A DNA stretch of 64,000 nt from Chloracidobacterium sp. (lineage in GTDB: Bacteria > Acidobacteriota > Blastocatellia > Chloracidobacteriales > Chloracidobacteriaceae), in contig JANWUV010000002.1 in assembly GCA_025057975.1 (NCBI GenBank), positions 231,550 to 295,549 on the forward strand, written 5' to 3'. Within the stretch, counting starts at the first letter, position 1; the number at the start of each line of letters is the position of its first letter. Positions 8,874 to 17,830 of the stretch are shown piece after piece. Position numbers and translations under genes: made by a program. The notes beneath the pieces were generated by a model. It ran no database searches, was not told where the DNA came from, and was given only the letters and a program-made list of their open reading frames with translations.

Positions 8874-9662
8874 TCAAGAAGCCTCATAGACGTTGGCCCG
8901 CACGACTTTGTCATAAAGCTGCTGCCGCTGGGGATCAACCAACAACCAAGCGTTCAACAAAAAGCAGATGTTGCTGAAGACATTTTTGAGAACCTCACGC
9001 AAGAGCGCCATGCCAAAGCTGAGGTATTGCCCATCCTCGCGTAGAACAACCATGCCGAGGAGCTTCTTTCCCGGCGAGCCGCCGCTTCTACTGGTCAGAT
9101 AAGCGCACAGCAAGCTGTAGGCAAAAGCGCCGAAGTATATCAGCAGATACCCCCCAGCCGCCCGCCCACCCGGTGCTTCGCCATGATCAGAGGCTAAGAC
9201 GGCGCTAAGGTATATGAAAAGTCCTGGCAAAGCGCACAAAAACGCTAGGAAACTGTCCACTAACGCCCCAAGGAAGCGTTTCCCAACGCCGGCTGGAACA
9301 CCCAACGGTACTGTCAGGGCAGGCGGATAGACTCCAATCTGCCCATAGGCCGGGGCGTAAGGGTCGGATAGCGGCGCATAAGGGGTTGGATTCAGACTAG
9401 GCGGGAGCGTCGGCGGCGCATAGGGCAAGGCGGCAGAGGATGACGGCGGCGGAGCGATACCAAACGCGCTGGGCGGCAGAGGCGTCAACACTCCGGGCGG
9501 AAACCAACGCTGGAGTTCTGGGAGCTGTCCAGCGGCGCACCACCCAACGCCCGGCTGAAACACTTGATCGTCGGGAAGAATGCGTCCTTCTCGCACCCAT
9601 TGCTGCAGTTCTTCGAGGTTGGTTTCGTAAGTTTGTCCCTGAACAACAACACGCCAACTCAT
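8874..9662 (-). CDS. GYF-like plus RDD domain membrane protein
   Basis: A 262-residue protein with three parts. Residues 1-60 resemble the GYF_2 domain (WRVVVQGQTYETNLEELQQWV, then VFQPGVGWCAAGQLPEL), a putative peptide-binding module. Residues 60-125 are a Pro/Tyr-rich linker. The C-terminal part is an RDD domain with about three TM segments; KRFLGALVDSFLAFL and GGSPGKKLLGMVV are typical, including the conserved Arg and Asp. RDD proteins are inner-membrane proteins of largely unknown role, some linked to ion or solute transport. It is divergent from ompH, with an intergenic region that carries a hairpin and a promoter. Confidence 0.8.
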   Translation of the reverse strand: MSWRVVVQGQTYETNLEELQQWVREGRILPDDQVFQPGVGWCAAGQLPELQRWFPPGVLTPLPPSAFGIAPPPSSSAALPYAPPTLPPSLNPTPYAPLSDPYAPAYGQIGVYPPALTVPLGVPAGVGKRFLGALVDSFLAFLCALPGLFIYLSAVLASDHGEAPGGRAAGGYLLIYFGAFAYSLLCAYLTSRSGGSPGKKLLGMVVLREDGQYLSFGMALLREVLKNVFSNICFLLNAWLLVDPQRQQLYDKVVRANVYEAS

Positions 9663-9720
9663 GAACCGTGCGGTCTCTTCCTACGCTGGGTAAGCCAACG
9701 ATGTGCATTCAGTCAGAGGA

Positions 9721-9744
9721 GCGTCCATCGTAACGGATGGACGC
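9721..9744. other. Perfect 9-bp hairpin upstream of ompH promoter
   Basis: GCGTCCATC and its exact complement flank a six-base loop, between the divergent RDD and ompH genes. There is no T-run. It could be an operator or a structured RNA element; the position between two divergent starts argues against a plain terminator. Confidence 0.4.
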
Positions 9745-9792
9745 CCGGTGTCAACAAAAGGGTCAACTAGCCATTCAACAATGTCGGCTTGA

Positions 9793-9820
9793 TTGCGTTC
9801 TCAGTGGGCATTCGTATAAT
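9793..9820 (+). promoter_or_regulatory. Candidate sigma-70-type promoter for ompH-lpxD-fabZ
   Basis: A perfect TATAAT (-10) lies at 9815-9820, with TTGCGT (-35) at 9793-9798 and a 16-base spacer. Transcription would begin near 9827, about 100 bases before the ompH ATG. It is the best promoter match I noticed in the window. Confidence 0.6.
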
Positions 9821-9928
9821 GGCAACCTTCCTCCGTAGAAGGCGCATCTGCCGGTACGCCGCTACTGGACGCCGCTGAGCAATGAGACTGAAACCACCGG
9901 CGGATAAACTTCACAAGGACCGCAGGTA

Positions 9929-10558
9929 ATGATGAGATTGGCTTTATTGTTCTGGGCGCTTGCCGTTGTCGCGGCGGGCTTTTCAATGGCTTCAGCACAG
10001 GCGCTCCCAGCCGGCGCATCCCAACCTGCTGCGCCAGCTAAAACCCCCACCGCCATTCCAACTGGACGGGTGGTGGTTGTCAACACGCTGGTGTTCGGCG
10101 ATAGAATCGACGAATTCCGACGGCAGGCGCAAAAGCTGGAAGAAAAGTTCAAACCGCGCACGACTGAGTTGGAAAACCTCAAAAAGCGCCTCGAAGAGCT
10201 TAGTCAAAAAGTGCAGGATGAAAAGCTTTCCGTCGAGGTTCGGCGGCAGGCGCAAGAGCAAGGGCTGGCGCTCGAAAAGGAATACAAACGCAAGGACGAA
10301 GACCTGCGCGCGGACATTGATCGCGAGCAGCAAATAGTGCTCAACCCCCTGCGTGAAAAAGTCTTTAAGTTTATGGAAAGCTATGCAGCGGCGCGAGGCA
10401 TTATTATGATCATTGACCTTGGCGTGCTCGCCGCTAACAACAATCTGGGTATGCTGCCCTACGTGGATAATGCGGTGGACATTACAGAAGACTTCATCAA
10501 GGAATACAACCGCGCCAACCCTGTAGCTCCGGCTCCGGCGGCCAACGCAAAGCCTTGA
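9929..10558 (+). CDS. skp: OmpH/Skp-family periplasmic chaperone
   Basis: A 209-residue protein with a signal peptide (hydrophobic core, predicted cut after ASA in SMASAQA), a short Pro/Ala linker, then the OmpH domain. GRVVVVNTLVFGDRIDEF is the start strand, and long charged alpha-helical arms from about residue 65 to 135 would form the coiled-coil tentacles that cradle unfolded outer-membrane proteins. The C-terminal IMIIDLGVLAANNN strand completes the body. It heads an operon with lpxD and fabZ; in many diderms skp, lpxD, fabZ and lpxA are linked. Length is slightly above E. coli Skp because of the linker and tail. Confidence 0.87.
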   Translation: MMRLALLFWALAVVAAGFSMASAQALPAGASQPAAPAKTPTAIPTGRVVVVNTLVFGDRIDEFRRQAQKLEEKFKPRTTELENLKKRLEELSQKVQDEKLSVEVRRQAQEQGLALEKEYKRKDEDLRADIDREQQIVLNPLREKVFKFMESYAAARGIIMIIDLGVLAANNNLGMLPYVDNAVDITEDFIKEYNRANPVAPAPAANAKP

Positions 10559-10567
10559 CCGTGCTGC

Positions 10568-11641
10568 ATGATGAAACTGGGCGATTTAGCCGCCGCACTA
10601 GGGATTCCATGTCTTGGCGATCCAGAGATTTGCATCATAGGCGTCGCCGAGTTTGAAACGGCGACGCCTGCTCATCTCACGCTGGCAATGGGGTCACGGC
10701 GTGAGCGGTTAGCTGCGTCGCAAGCGGCGGCGTTTATCGTTGCGGCGGACACAGTGACAGACGCTGACCGCGCGCGCTACAACCTGCTGCCCTCCTCCCA
10801 CCCCAAAGTCACGTTCGCGCGAGCGATTGAACTCCTACACGTTCCACCACGCCGGCCGGAAGGAATCGCCCCGGAAGCCTACCTTGCGCCGGACGTTGTC
10901 ATCGGCGCTGAACCAAGCATCGGCCCACGTGTCGTCATTGGGCGCGGCGCACGGCTCGGCGCGCGTGTCACGATTCATCCGGGCGTCGTCATCGGACGTG
11001 ACGTAACCATTGGCGACGACACAACAATTTTTCCGAACGTAACGATTTACGATGGCGTCCGCATCGGCGCGCGCTGCATTCTACACGCCGGGGCTGTCAT
11101 TGGGGCGGATGGGTTCGGCTACGCCCGCGACGCTGACGGCAGGCACGTCAAAATCCCGCAGGTTGGCATCGTTGTGATTGAAGACGATGTGGAAATTGGC
11201 GCCAACTCAACGATTGACCGCGCAACGCTAGGTGAAACGCGCATCGGACGTGGGACGAAGATTGACAACCTTGTACACATTGCGCACAACTGCACGATTG
11301 GCGAGGAAAGTTTGTTAGCTGCACTTGTCGGGCTTTCGGGCGGCGTCAAGGTTGGGCGGCGCGTCACTATGGCGGGACAGGTTGGCGCTAACCCGCAGGT
11401 TGAAGTCGGCGATGGGGCGACGATTGCTGGCAAGACCGGCATTACAAAGTCGGTGGCAGGGGGAGAAACGTACGCCGGGATGCCGATTATGACGCTGCGC
11501 GAATGGAAGCGTGAACGGATTTACGCCGCCCGACTGCCCTACCGTTTGCCGGACATTGAGGCTCGACTAGCAGCGGTTGAGATGCGTCTGGACACCATCC
11601 TGCCGGCGGCGGCTCGTCAACCGGCGGAAAGCGAAGAGTAG
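10568..11641 (+). CDS. lpxD: UDP-3-O-acylglucosamine N-acyltransferase LpxD
   Basis: A 357-residue acyltransferase that adds the second (N-linked) hydroxyacyl chain in lipid A synthesis. The N-terminal uridine-binding domain (about 1-95) is followed by a long left-handed beta-helix of hexapeptide repeats (I/V-G-x-x-x). The catalytic His lies in [12 protein letters not shown]. The C-terminal helix with [11 protein letters not shown] is typical. The start may be ATG 10568 or 10571. It lies 9 bases after ompH and 3 bases before fabZ, so the three are one operon. lpxA is not next to it but about 9.5 kb away at 21651. Confidence 0.93.
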   Translation: MMKLGDLAAALGIPCLGDPEICIIGVAEFETATPAHLTLAMGSRRERLAASQAAAFIVAADTVTDADRARYNLLPSSHPKVTFARAIELLHVPPRRPEGIAPEAYLAPDVVIGAEPSIGPRVVIGRGARLGARVTIHPGVVIGRDVTIGDDTTIFPNVTIYDGVRIGARCILHAGAVIGADGFGYARDADGRHVKIPQVGIVVIEDDVEIGANSTIDRATLGETRIGRGTKIDNLVHIAHNCTIGEESLLAALVGLSGGVKVGRRVTMAGQVGANPQVEVGDGATIAGKTGITKSVAGGETYAGMPIMTLREWKRERIYAARLPYRLPDIEARLAAVEMRLDTILPAAARQPAESEE

Positions 11642-11644
11642 CTT

Positions 11645-12103
11645 ATGGAAACCGTCATGAACGTCGCCCAGATTCAAACGTTTCTCCCACACCGCTACCC
11701 CTTTCTGCTGGTGGATCGCATTATTGCATTGACGCCCGGTGAGCGTATTGTCGGCCTCAAAAATGTCACTATCAATGAGCCGTTTTTCCAAGGGCACTTC
11801 CCCGGCATGCCTGTGATGCCCGGCGTGCTGCAAATTGAGGCTATGGCGCAGACCGGTGGATTGCTCCTGCTGAATCAGATCGCCGAACCAGAGAAAAAGC
11901 TGTTGCTCTTTGCTGGCATTGACGACGTAAAGTTTCGGCGGCCGGTTGTGCCCGGCGATACGCTCCACATTGCGATGACGCTGCTGCGGTTCAAAGGCAA
12001 AATCGCTCGCCTGCGCGGAGACATCAAGGTTGAAGGACAAACGGTTTCTGAGGCAACCATCACCTCCGTACTGGTTGACCGGGACAGTTTGATGACCGGT
12101 TAA
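11645..12103 (+). CDS. fabZ: 3-hydroxyacyl-ACP dehydratase FabZ
   Basis: A 152-residue hot-dog-fold dehydratase of type II fatty acid synthesis, acting on (3R)-hydroxyacyl-ACP. The catalytic pair is visible: His51 in FQGHFPGMPVMPG and Glu65 in QIEAMAQ. The N-terminal FLPHRYPFLLVDRI motif is diagnostic. Length is standard. Its position right after lpxD is the usual arrangement, since both enzymes draw on the same hydroxyacyl-ACP pool. Confidence 0.95.
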   Translation: METVMNVAQIQTFLPHRYPFLLVDRIIALTPGERIVGLKNVTINEPFFQGHFPGMPVMPGVLQIEAMAQTGGLLLLNQIAEPEKKLLLFAGIDDVKFRRPVVPGDTLHIAMTLLRFKGKIARLRGDIKVEGQTVSEATITSVLVDRDSLMTG

Positions 12104-12302
12104 AGCAGTTTCCGCGTCGGTGGAGCGCTCTCCAGTGTGAACCGCGTCATTACTCCACGGTGTGGAAGCTGCTCAAAGTGGGGGAACAACACACAGCGCC
12201 CATCAAACCTGCCTGTGCGCCTGCCTGTGATATGGTTGTGTCCCGCAGGCGAACGCCGCCGCCCGCGCCCGCAGACCACGCGCAACCCTTGGAGGTATGC
12301 CC

Positions 12303-13208
12303 ATGATGTCCACGCCGTTGACTGCTATCCCGCCCCGCTTGATGACCTTTGAAGAGTTTTTAGACTACGGCGAACCCGGCGTGCGCTATGAACTCGTCGA
12401 AGGTGTCCCCGTCGAGATGCCCCAACCGAACAAAGCCCACCAACTCATCGTGTTGGCCTTGGCGGCCTACCTGACGCGCGCCATCAGCGAGAAGGGGCTG
12501 CCGTACGTGGTGACGCTGCTGGGGGTGCAGATTGACGAGTATATGGCGCTGATTCCGGACTTGGTGGTGTGTCGGCGGGAGGATGCGGCGCTGGGGGCGG
12601 ATGAGGAGGAAGCCGGGGTGCTGCGGGTAGGTGTGCCGGTGGTGTTGGTGGTGGAGGTGGCGAGTGAGAACTGGCGGGACGACTACGGGAAGAAGCGGGC
12701 GGCGTACGCGCAGCGGGGTGTGGCGGCGTATGTGGTGGTGGACCGGCGGCGGCGGTGCATGGTGGTGTACGGGCAACCGGATGTAGCGGCGGGGCAGTAC
12801 TTGGAGGAAAAAACCTATCAAGAGGGCGAGGTCGTGGTGCTGGAGGCGCTGGGCGGGTGTGAGTTGCCGGTGCGGGAGGTGTTGGCGGGGGTGTTTGCGG
12901 AGGATTTGCAGCGGGCGGAGTTGGAGCGGTTGTTGGCGGAGCAGGCGGCGAAGTTGGCGTTGGAGGCGCGGTTGAAGGAAGCAGAGGTGCGGTTGAAGGA
13001 AGCTGAAGCCCGCGCCGAAGCCGAACGGCAGGCCAAGCTCGAAGCTGAAGTCCGCGCTGAAGCCGAACGGCAAGCCAAGCTCGAAGCTGAAGCCCGCGCC
13101 GAAGCCGAACGTGCAGCACGGGAAGCTGAGCGGCAGGCCAAGGAAGCCGCCTTGCAGGAACTCGAACGCCTCAAAGCCAAACTCCGCGACTTGAACCCCA
13201 CCGAGTAG
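12303..13208 (+). CDS. Uma2-family (DUF820) nuclease-fold protein with coiled-coil tail
   Basis: The N-terminal ~190 residues are Uma2/DUF820, a PD-(D/E)xK-like restriction-endonuclease fold: MTFEEFLDY, YELVEGVPVEM, then IPDLVVCRRED and VVLVVEVASEN with the putative metal-binding Asp and Glu. From about residue 205 there is a charged Glu/Ala/Arg heptad-like coiled coil with three 14-residue repeats. Family function is unproven; many copies are seen in cyanobacteria and mat bacteria. GGAGG at 12291-12295 is one base from ATG 12297, so ATG 12303 (spacing 7) is the better start. The middle third uses G-ending codons very heavily, unlike its flanks. Confidence 0.8.
   Translation: MMSTPLTAIPPRLMTFEEFLDYGEPGVRYELVEGVPVEMPQPNKAHQLIVLALAAYLTRAISEKGLPYVVTLLGVQIDEYMALIPDLVVCRREDAALGADEEEAGVLRVGVPVVLVVEVASENWRDDYGKKRAAYAQRGVAAYVVVDRRRRCMVVYGQPDVAAGQYLEEKTYQEGEVVVLEALGGCELPVREVLAGVFAEDLQRAELERLLAEQAAKLALEARLKEAEVRLKEAEARAEAERQAKLEAEVRAEAERQAKLEAEARAEAERAAREAERQAKEAALQELERLKAKLRDLNPTE
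12999..13124 (+). repeat. Three tandem 42-base coding repeats
   Basis: Three direct copies of a 42-base unit (12999, 13041 and 13083) encode EAEARAEAERQAKL-type units in the Uma2 coiled coil. Copies differ at a few positions. Shorter 21-base units (LKEAEVR) precede them. Such arrays change copy number easily. Confidence 0.85.
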
Positions 13209-13375
13209 AGCCAGTGTCCACTGTTCTGTCGTGCAGGCTCTTGGGGAGTGGCGGAACGCCGCCAAATGTGGGCTGATTCACTACAGTGTTTCGGAAAGCG
13301 CACCAACGCAACGCCTGTACGTGAAGGGCACTGCTACTCCCAATTAGGAGCATCATTAGGAGCATCCCGCGTCCC
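13209..13375. other. Short convergent gap after Uma2
   Basis: Lies between the stops of the Uma2 and pgeF genes. It holds a small GGCG/CGCC hairpin near 13252-13264 and a short direct repeat (TTAGGAGCATC) near 13345-13366. Nothing gene-like is seen. Confidence 0.4.
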
Positions 13376-14194
13376 TCACTCGGCGCGAGTAATGGCGGCG
13401 ACCAAGCGCCCGACCGCACCGCGCCCGCGCTCCCGCCGGTACGAAAAAAACAAATCCGTTCGTGCCATCGTGCACCACCCCGAAGCGTACACCCGTTCGG
13501 GACGAACGCCCGCCCGTACCAACTGCCGCAGGTTTGCTTTCGGAATGTCCAAGTGGAACTTTTGAGCGCCCGCCGGTCGGTGGAACCAATCGGCGGCCTC
13601 CGTTGGAAACGCCGCGTGAAACGCCTCAACCACCTCTCCCCCAACTTCGTAATGTGCTACGCTTGCCGCCGGCCCTAGCGCCGCTATCAAATCTTCAGGG
13701 CGCACGCCGAACTCGGCTTCCAACCGCGCCACCGTCCGTTCAACCACCCGCGCCAGTGTCCCGCGCCAGCCGGCATGCACCGCCGCAAAAGCGCCTGTTC
13801 GGGGGCATCCCAGCAGCACCGCCTGACAATCCGCCGTGTACACAGCCGCCCACCGTGCTGAGTCGCGTCCCACCCAAGCGTCACCAACGCGCGGCTTGGG
13901 CTCGTTTTCCTTCACCTCATCTAGTACGTGAACGGCGTCGCCGTGCACCTGCCGGAGCGTGTGCAGCCGATCTTCACTTTCTCCAAGAACGCTCAAAAAC
14001 CGCCGCCGATTTTCCGTCACGTTTTCCGGTGTGTCGCCCGCAAAGTAGCCAAGATTGAGCGCATTGGATGGGAGAGGGCTCACGCCACCCAACCGCGTGC
14101 TAAAGCCGTGCCGAAAACCGGCCGCTTCCAACGGCAAGCACACCAACACGGCGACTTCCCCGCGCCGTCGAAAGGTAAACACCCCGCTACTCAT
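13376..14194 (-). CDS. pgeF: Peptidoglycan editing factor PgeF (YfiH/laccase-domain family)
   Basis: A 272-residue YfiH-family protein. Members are cytoplasmic Cu/Zn-binding enzymes, formerly called polyphenol oxidases, that in E. coli prevent wrong amino acids in peptidoglycan precursors; some hydrolyse purine nucleosides. Key residues are visible: QVHGD (His), YTADCQAVLL (Cys) and AAVHAGWRG (His). The open frame extends upstream to 14362, but that part overlaps thiD in another frame, so I start at ATG 14194, one base after the thiD stop. It is the last gene of the nuo-thiD string. Confidence 0.87.
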   Translation of the reverse strand: MSSGVFTFRRRGEVAVLVCLPLEAAGFRHGFSTRLGGVSPLPSNALNLGYFAGDTPENVTENRRRFLSVLGESEDRLHTLRQVHGDAVHVLDEVKENEPKPRVGDAWVGRDSARWAAVYTADCQAVLLGCPRTGAFAAVHAGWRGTLARVVERTVARLEAEFGVRPEDLIAALGPAASVAHYEVGGEVVEAFHAAFPTEAADWFHRPAGAQKFHLDIPKANLRQLVRAGVRPERVYASGWCTMARTDLFFSYRRERGRGAVGRLVAAITRAE

Positions 14195-14195
14195 T

Positions 14196-14975
14196 TCACG
14201 CCAACGGCAGATGTCCCAACAGCCGCTTCCCTTTCCCAACCTGTACGGCGCGCGCCATCGTTTCACGGACGTATGCTTTGGCCTGCGCAACGGCGTCCAC
14301 AACCGGCAGCCCCCCACCAAGCAAGGTCGCCAGCGCCGCCGACAGCGTACAGCCCGTGCCATGGGTCTCTATCACAATGCGCGTACCGGAAAAGTGATGA
14401 ACTTCGTCGCCGTCAAACAGTACGTCCGTCGCGTCGCCGGACAGATGCCCGCCCTTGACCAGCACGTACTGTGCACCCATCGCATGCAGTTGTCGCGCCG
14501 CCCGCACCATGTCGTTCACCGTCTCTACCGGAAATCCAACAAGTTCGGCCGCTTCCGGCAGGTTGGGCGTTACAACCGTCGCCAACGGCAACAGTTTGGC
14601 TTTCAGCGTCGCAATGGCGTCCAGCTCTAGCAGCAAATGCCCGCTGCTCGCCACCAGTACTGGATCTACCACCAACGGTGCGCGCCAGTTTGCTTCCAAC
14701 CAATCGGCGACGGCGGCGACAATCGCGCCCGTCCCCAGCATGCCGGTCTTGGCGGCGGCGATGGTCAAGTCTTCGTGGAGCGCGTCCAGTTGCGCCGTCA
14801 CGACTTCGGGCGGCAGCGGATGAAAACTCTTGACACCGACCGTATTCTGCGCCGTCGTCGCCGTCAGGACGCCGACCCCGTGCGCGCCATAGGCGGCGAC
14901 GGTCTTCAAATCAGCGAGCAACCCGGCGCCGCCTGCCGGATCAAGCCCTGCAATCGAGAGAATGACGTTCGGCAT
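14196..14975 (-). CDS. thiD: Hydroxymethylpyrimidine/phosphomethylpyrimidine kinase ThiD
   Basis: A 259-residue ribokinase-fold kinase that phosphorylates HMP and HMP-P in thiamine synthesis. The signature AGLDPAGGAGLLADLKT near the N-terminus and GTGCTLSAALA with the catalytic Asp-anion-hole region near the C-terminus are both present. It lies 2 bases after the nuoE stop, so it is probably co-transcribed with complex I genes although no functional link is known. No other thi genes are in the window and I saw no THI-box riboswitch. Confidence 0.93.
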   Translation of the reverse strand: MPNVILSIAGLDPAGGAGLLADLKTVAAYGAHGVGVLTATTAQNTVGVKSFHPLPPEVVTAQLDALHEDLTIAAAKTGMLGTGAIVAAVADWLEANWRAPLVVDPVLVASSGHLLLELDAIATLKAKLLPLATVVTPNLPEAAELVGFPVETVNDMVRAARQLHAMGAQYVLVKGGHLSGDATDVLFDGDEVHHFSGTRIVIETHGTGCTLSAALATLLGGGLPVVDAVAQAKAYVRETMARAVQVGKGKRLLGHLPLA

Positions 14976-14977
14976 GG

Positions 14978-15469
14978 CTACGGCAGCGCGTCCAGAATGG
15001 CGTCCACCTTGTCGGGTGTCAGGTTTTCGTGAAAATCAAAGTTGATCTGCATTGCCGGGGCCGCCGAACACGCGCCGATGCACTCCACTTCGCTCAACCG
15101 AAACCGGCCGTCCGGCGTTTTCTGCCCTGGCTTAATGCCCAGTCGCTTCTCAAGGTGTTCGCGGATGTGCGGCGCTCCGCACAGGTAGCAGCTAATCGTC
15201 CGGCAAAGCTGAATGTGGTATCGCCCAATCGGCTCGGTGAAGAGCATCGAGTAGAACGTCAACGTCTCGTAAACGTCGTTCATATTCAGCCCCAGCTTCT
15301 TGGCGATGAAACGCATGCCGTCTTCCGGGATGTAGTTGCAGGCGTTCTGCACCAAGTGAAACAACGGCAAAATCGCCGACCGCTTCTGCGGATAGCGGGC
15401 GATAATCGCGTCCGCCCGACGTTCAAAATCAGGCGTGAGGACTTCGGCGAAGGTCGGTGGCTGGTTCAT
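14978..15469 (-). CDS. nuoE: NADH-quinone oxidoreductase subunit E
   Basis: A 163-residue thioredoxin-fold subunit of complex I carrying the N1a [2Fe-2S] cluster. The four cysteines are readable: CRTISC (two) and the C-terminal CIGAC pair in EVECIGACSAAP. Its start overlaps the nuoD stop by four bases. nuoF and nuoG, its usual partners in the NADH-input module, do not follow; thiD does. They must be elsewhere, or the complex uses another electron donor. Confidence 0.93.
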   Translation of the reverse strand: MNQPPTFAEVLTPDFERRADAIIARYPQKRSAILPLFHLVQNACNYIPEDGMRFIAKKLGLNMNDVYETLTFYSMLFTEPIGRYHIQLCRTISCYLCGAPHIREHLEKRLGIKPGQKTPDGRFRLSEVECIGACSAAPAMQINFDFHENLTPDKVDAILDALP

Positions 15470-16725
15470 CGGTCAATCTCGCCCAGTACGATGTCAAGGC
15501 TGCCGATAATGGCGACGACATCCGCCAACAACGCGCCCTGACAAAGTTTCGGAATGGCTTGCAGGTTGACGAATGACGGCCCTCGGACGTGACACCGGAA
15601 CGGCCGTTCCGTGCCGTCGCTGATGATGTAAAAGCCCAGCTCGCCCTTCGAGCCTTCAATCGCGTGGTAGGCTTCACCGGGCGGGACAGTGAAGCCGTAG
15701 GCCGCCAGCAGGAAGTGATGGATCAGCGCATCCATCTGATGCTTCATCTCCTCGCGATCGGGTAGGACGATCTTGGGCGAGTCAACTTTGATGGGGCCCG
15801 GCTTGAGGCGGTCAAGCGCCTGCCGACAGATTTTCACACTCTCTTCCATCTCACGCATCCGGACGAGATAGCGGGCGTATACGTCGCCGTCGCGCTCAAC
15901 CGGAATGTCAAAATCATACGTCTCGTAGCCGCAGTACGGCTCAGCCCGCCGAACATCGTGGGCAACGCCCGAACCACGCAAGGTCGGCCCTGTCACCCCC
16001 AACGCAATCGCATCTTCGCCGGACAAAACGCCGACGCCGCGCGTCCGCTTCTGGAAAATCGGGTTATTCGTCAGCAGCTTGTGGTACTCCTTAAGCGCCG
16101 CCGGAAACTCATCTAGAAACTCACGGACAAGCCGGTTGAAGTTCGGCGGTACGTCGTAGGGCAGCCCGCCAACGCGAAAATAGCTCACCGTCATGCGCCC
16201 GCCGCAGACAGCCTCGTAAATGTTGAGGATTTTCTCGCGCTCCCGAAAGCAGTAGAAAAACATTGACATCGCGCCCAAGTCGAGCGCATGCGTTCCCAGC
16301 CAAACTAAATGCGACGCAATGCGTTGCAGTTCGGTCAGCAGCACTCGCAGCGTCTGCGCGCGCGGCGGAATGTCGTTGGTGATGCCCAGCAGTTTCTCCA
16401 CCGTCATCACATACCCAAGGTTGTTGCCCATTGGGTTGAGGTAGTCCATCCGGTCGGTGATAACGATGTTTTGCTGGTACTTCTTCGTTTCCATCTGCTT
16501 CTCCATCCCGGTGTGGAGATAGCCGATGTCGGGCTTGGCGCTAACGACGGTTTCGCCGTCGAGAATAAGTTCGAGCCGCAGCACGCCGTGCGTCGAAGGG
16601 TGCTGCGGCCCCATGCTGACGGTGATGGCGTTGTCGAGCGCCGACTGCTCGCGCAGCATCTCGCGAATCTTCTGCTGCGGGGCGTAATCCAGCTCGATGA
16701 CGTTCGAGTAACGCAGCGATGACAT
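15466..16725 (-). CDS. nuoD: NADH-quinone oxidoreductase subunit D
   Basis: A 419-residue 49-kDa-type subunit forming the quinone site of complex I. MGPQHPSTHGVLRLEL, the segment that lines the quinone pocket, is conserved, as are GYLHTGMEK and the C-terminal ADVVAIIGSLDIVLGEIDR. It is a separate gene from nuoC (not the fused nuoCD of enterics). It overlaps nuoE by four bases, and a 44-base gap separates it from nuoC. Confidence 0.96.
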   Translation of the reverse strand: MSSLRYSNVIELDYAPQQKIREMLREQSALDNAITVSMGPQHPSTHGVLRLELILDGETVVSAKPDIGYLHTGMEKQMETKKYQQNIVITDRMDYLNPMGNNLGYVMTVEKLLGITNDIPPRAQTLRVLLTELQRIASHLVWLGTHALDLGAMSMFFYCFREREKILNIYEAVCGGRMTVSYFRVGGLPYDVPPNFNRLVREFLDEFPAALKEYHKLLTNNPIFQKRTRGVGVLSGEDAIALGVTGPTLRGSGVAHDVRRAEPYCGYETYDFDIPVERDGDVYARYLVRMREMEESVKICRQALDRLKPGPIKVDSPKIVLPDREEMKHQMDALIHHFLLAAYGFTVPPGEAYHAIEGSKGELGFYIISDGTERPFRCHVRGPSFVNLQAIPKLCQGALLADVVAIIGSLDIVLGEIDR

Positions 16726-16769
16726 AGCAGGCTAGCTCCAGATGGGTGACGCGCCACACCGACGACGCC

Positions 16770-17285
16770 TTAGTAGCCCTGGAGCGGAAAATCCTTTCGG
16801 AGGGGATGGCCTTCCAAATCGTCGGGGGTCAGAATCTTGCGCAGGTCGGGATGATTTTTGAAGCGAATGCCCATCAGATCAAAGGTTTCACGTTCGTGAA
16901 ACTCGGCCGTCGGATAAACGCCGACCAGGGTTGGAACCTCACAGTCGTTTTCCGGGACGCGCACCTTCAACCGCAGGCGATAGCCATGTGGAATCGAAAA
17001 CAGGTGATAAACCACCTCAAAGCGCGGGTCGGCCTCCAGCCCGCGATCGACGCCGCACAAATCCGACAGCAAGTTGAACAATAGCTTCGGCTCGTCGCGC
17101 AGGTAGCGCGCCACATCCACAATCGCGGCGCGTGCGACATAGACCGTCACCTCCCCATTGTGGACGATGACCTGCTCGATGGCGTCCTGAAAGCGCCGCC
17201 GCAACTGCGTCAGCGTATCCGCCGCGCCCTTGATCAAAGCCAACTCATCGGGAGAAACGGCAGGCGTCGCTCCGGCGTCGCTCAT
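16770..17285 (-). CDS. nuoC: NADH-quinone oxidoreductase subunit C
   Basis: A 171-residue 30-kDa-type subunit of the peripheral arm of complex I. The family signature EREVFDLMGI appears here as [22 protein letters not shown], with [14 protein letters not shown] at the C-terminus. It overlaps the nuoB stop by four bases, a sign of translational coupling. Confidence 0.95.
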   Translation of the reverse strand: MSDAGATPAVSPDELALIKGAADTLTQLRRRFQDAIEQVIVHNGEVTVYVARAAIVDVARYLRDEPKLLFNLLSDLCGVDRGLEADPRFEVVYHLFSIPHGYRLRLKVRVPENDCEVPTLVGVYPTAEFHERETFDLMGIRFKNHPDLRKILTPDDLEGHPLRKDFPLQGY

Positions 17286-17803
17286 GCGGCGGCTCCTTCA
17301 GGCAGCAGGTTGCGGTCACGCCGATCCGTCAGGCGTTCGGTCATGATTTTTTCCTGCAACTTCATCACCGCGTAAATGAGCGTCTCCGGTCGCGGTGGGC
17401 AGCCCGGCACATAGACATCTACTGGCACAACTTGGTGAACGCCCTGCACAATAGCGTAGTTGTTGAAAATGCCGCCGGCCGTGGCGCAGGCCCCCATCGA
17501 AATCACCCACTTAGGGTCGGGCATCTGATCATAGATGCGGCGCAGCACCGGGGCCATTTTCCGCGAGACGCGCCCCGCCACAATCATCACGTCCGCCTGC
17601 CGGGGACTGGCGCGAAACACCTCCGAGCCGAAACGCGCCATGTCGTTGCGAGCCGAAGTCGCATTCATCATCTCAATGGCGCAGCAGGCTAAACCAAAGG
17701 TCGCCGGCCAGAGCGACGACTTCCGCGACCAGTTGATGAGGTCTTCCAAACGCGCGGTAAGAATCTCCGGCAGCGCCGCGCCAAGCGTAGTTTCGAGGCC
17801 CAT
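17282..17803 (-). CDS. nuoB: NADH-quinone oxidoreductase subunit B
   Basis: A 173-residue subunit that binds the N2 [4Fe-4S] cluster, the last cluster before quinone. The adjacent cysteine pair is in [11 protein letters not shown], with further cysteines in MGACATAGG and VPGCPPRPE. Length is normal. It sits 27 bases after nuoA and overlaps nuoC. Confidence 0.96.
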   Translation of the reverse strand: MGLETTLGAALPEILTARLEDLINWSRKSSLWPATFGLACCAIEMMNATSARNDMARFGSEVFRASPRQADVMIVAGRVSRKMAPVLRRIYDQMPDPKWVISMGACATAGGIFNNYAIVQGVHQVVPVDVYVPGCPPRPETLIYAVMKLQEKIMTERLTDRRDRNLLPEGAAA

Positions 17804-17830
17804 TGTGGTTCTCCTTTGCGCGACCGAGCG

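Noticed and set aside
12999..13124. CRISPR-like array
   Set aside because: Repeats are adjacent, in frame and encode a coiled coil; there are no spacers.
12360..13265. Long minus-strand frames opposite the Uma2 gene
   Set aside because: They are mirror frames caused by the G-rich codon use and repeats; low-complexity Pro/His/Gln/Leu strings with no domain.
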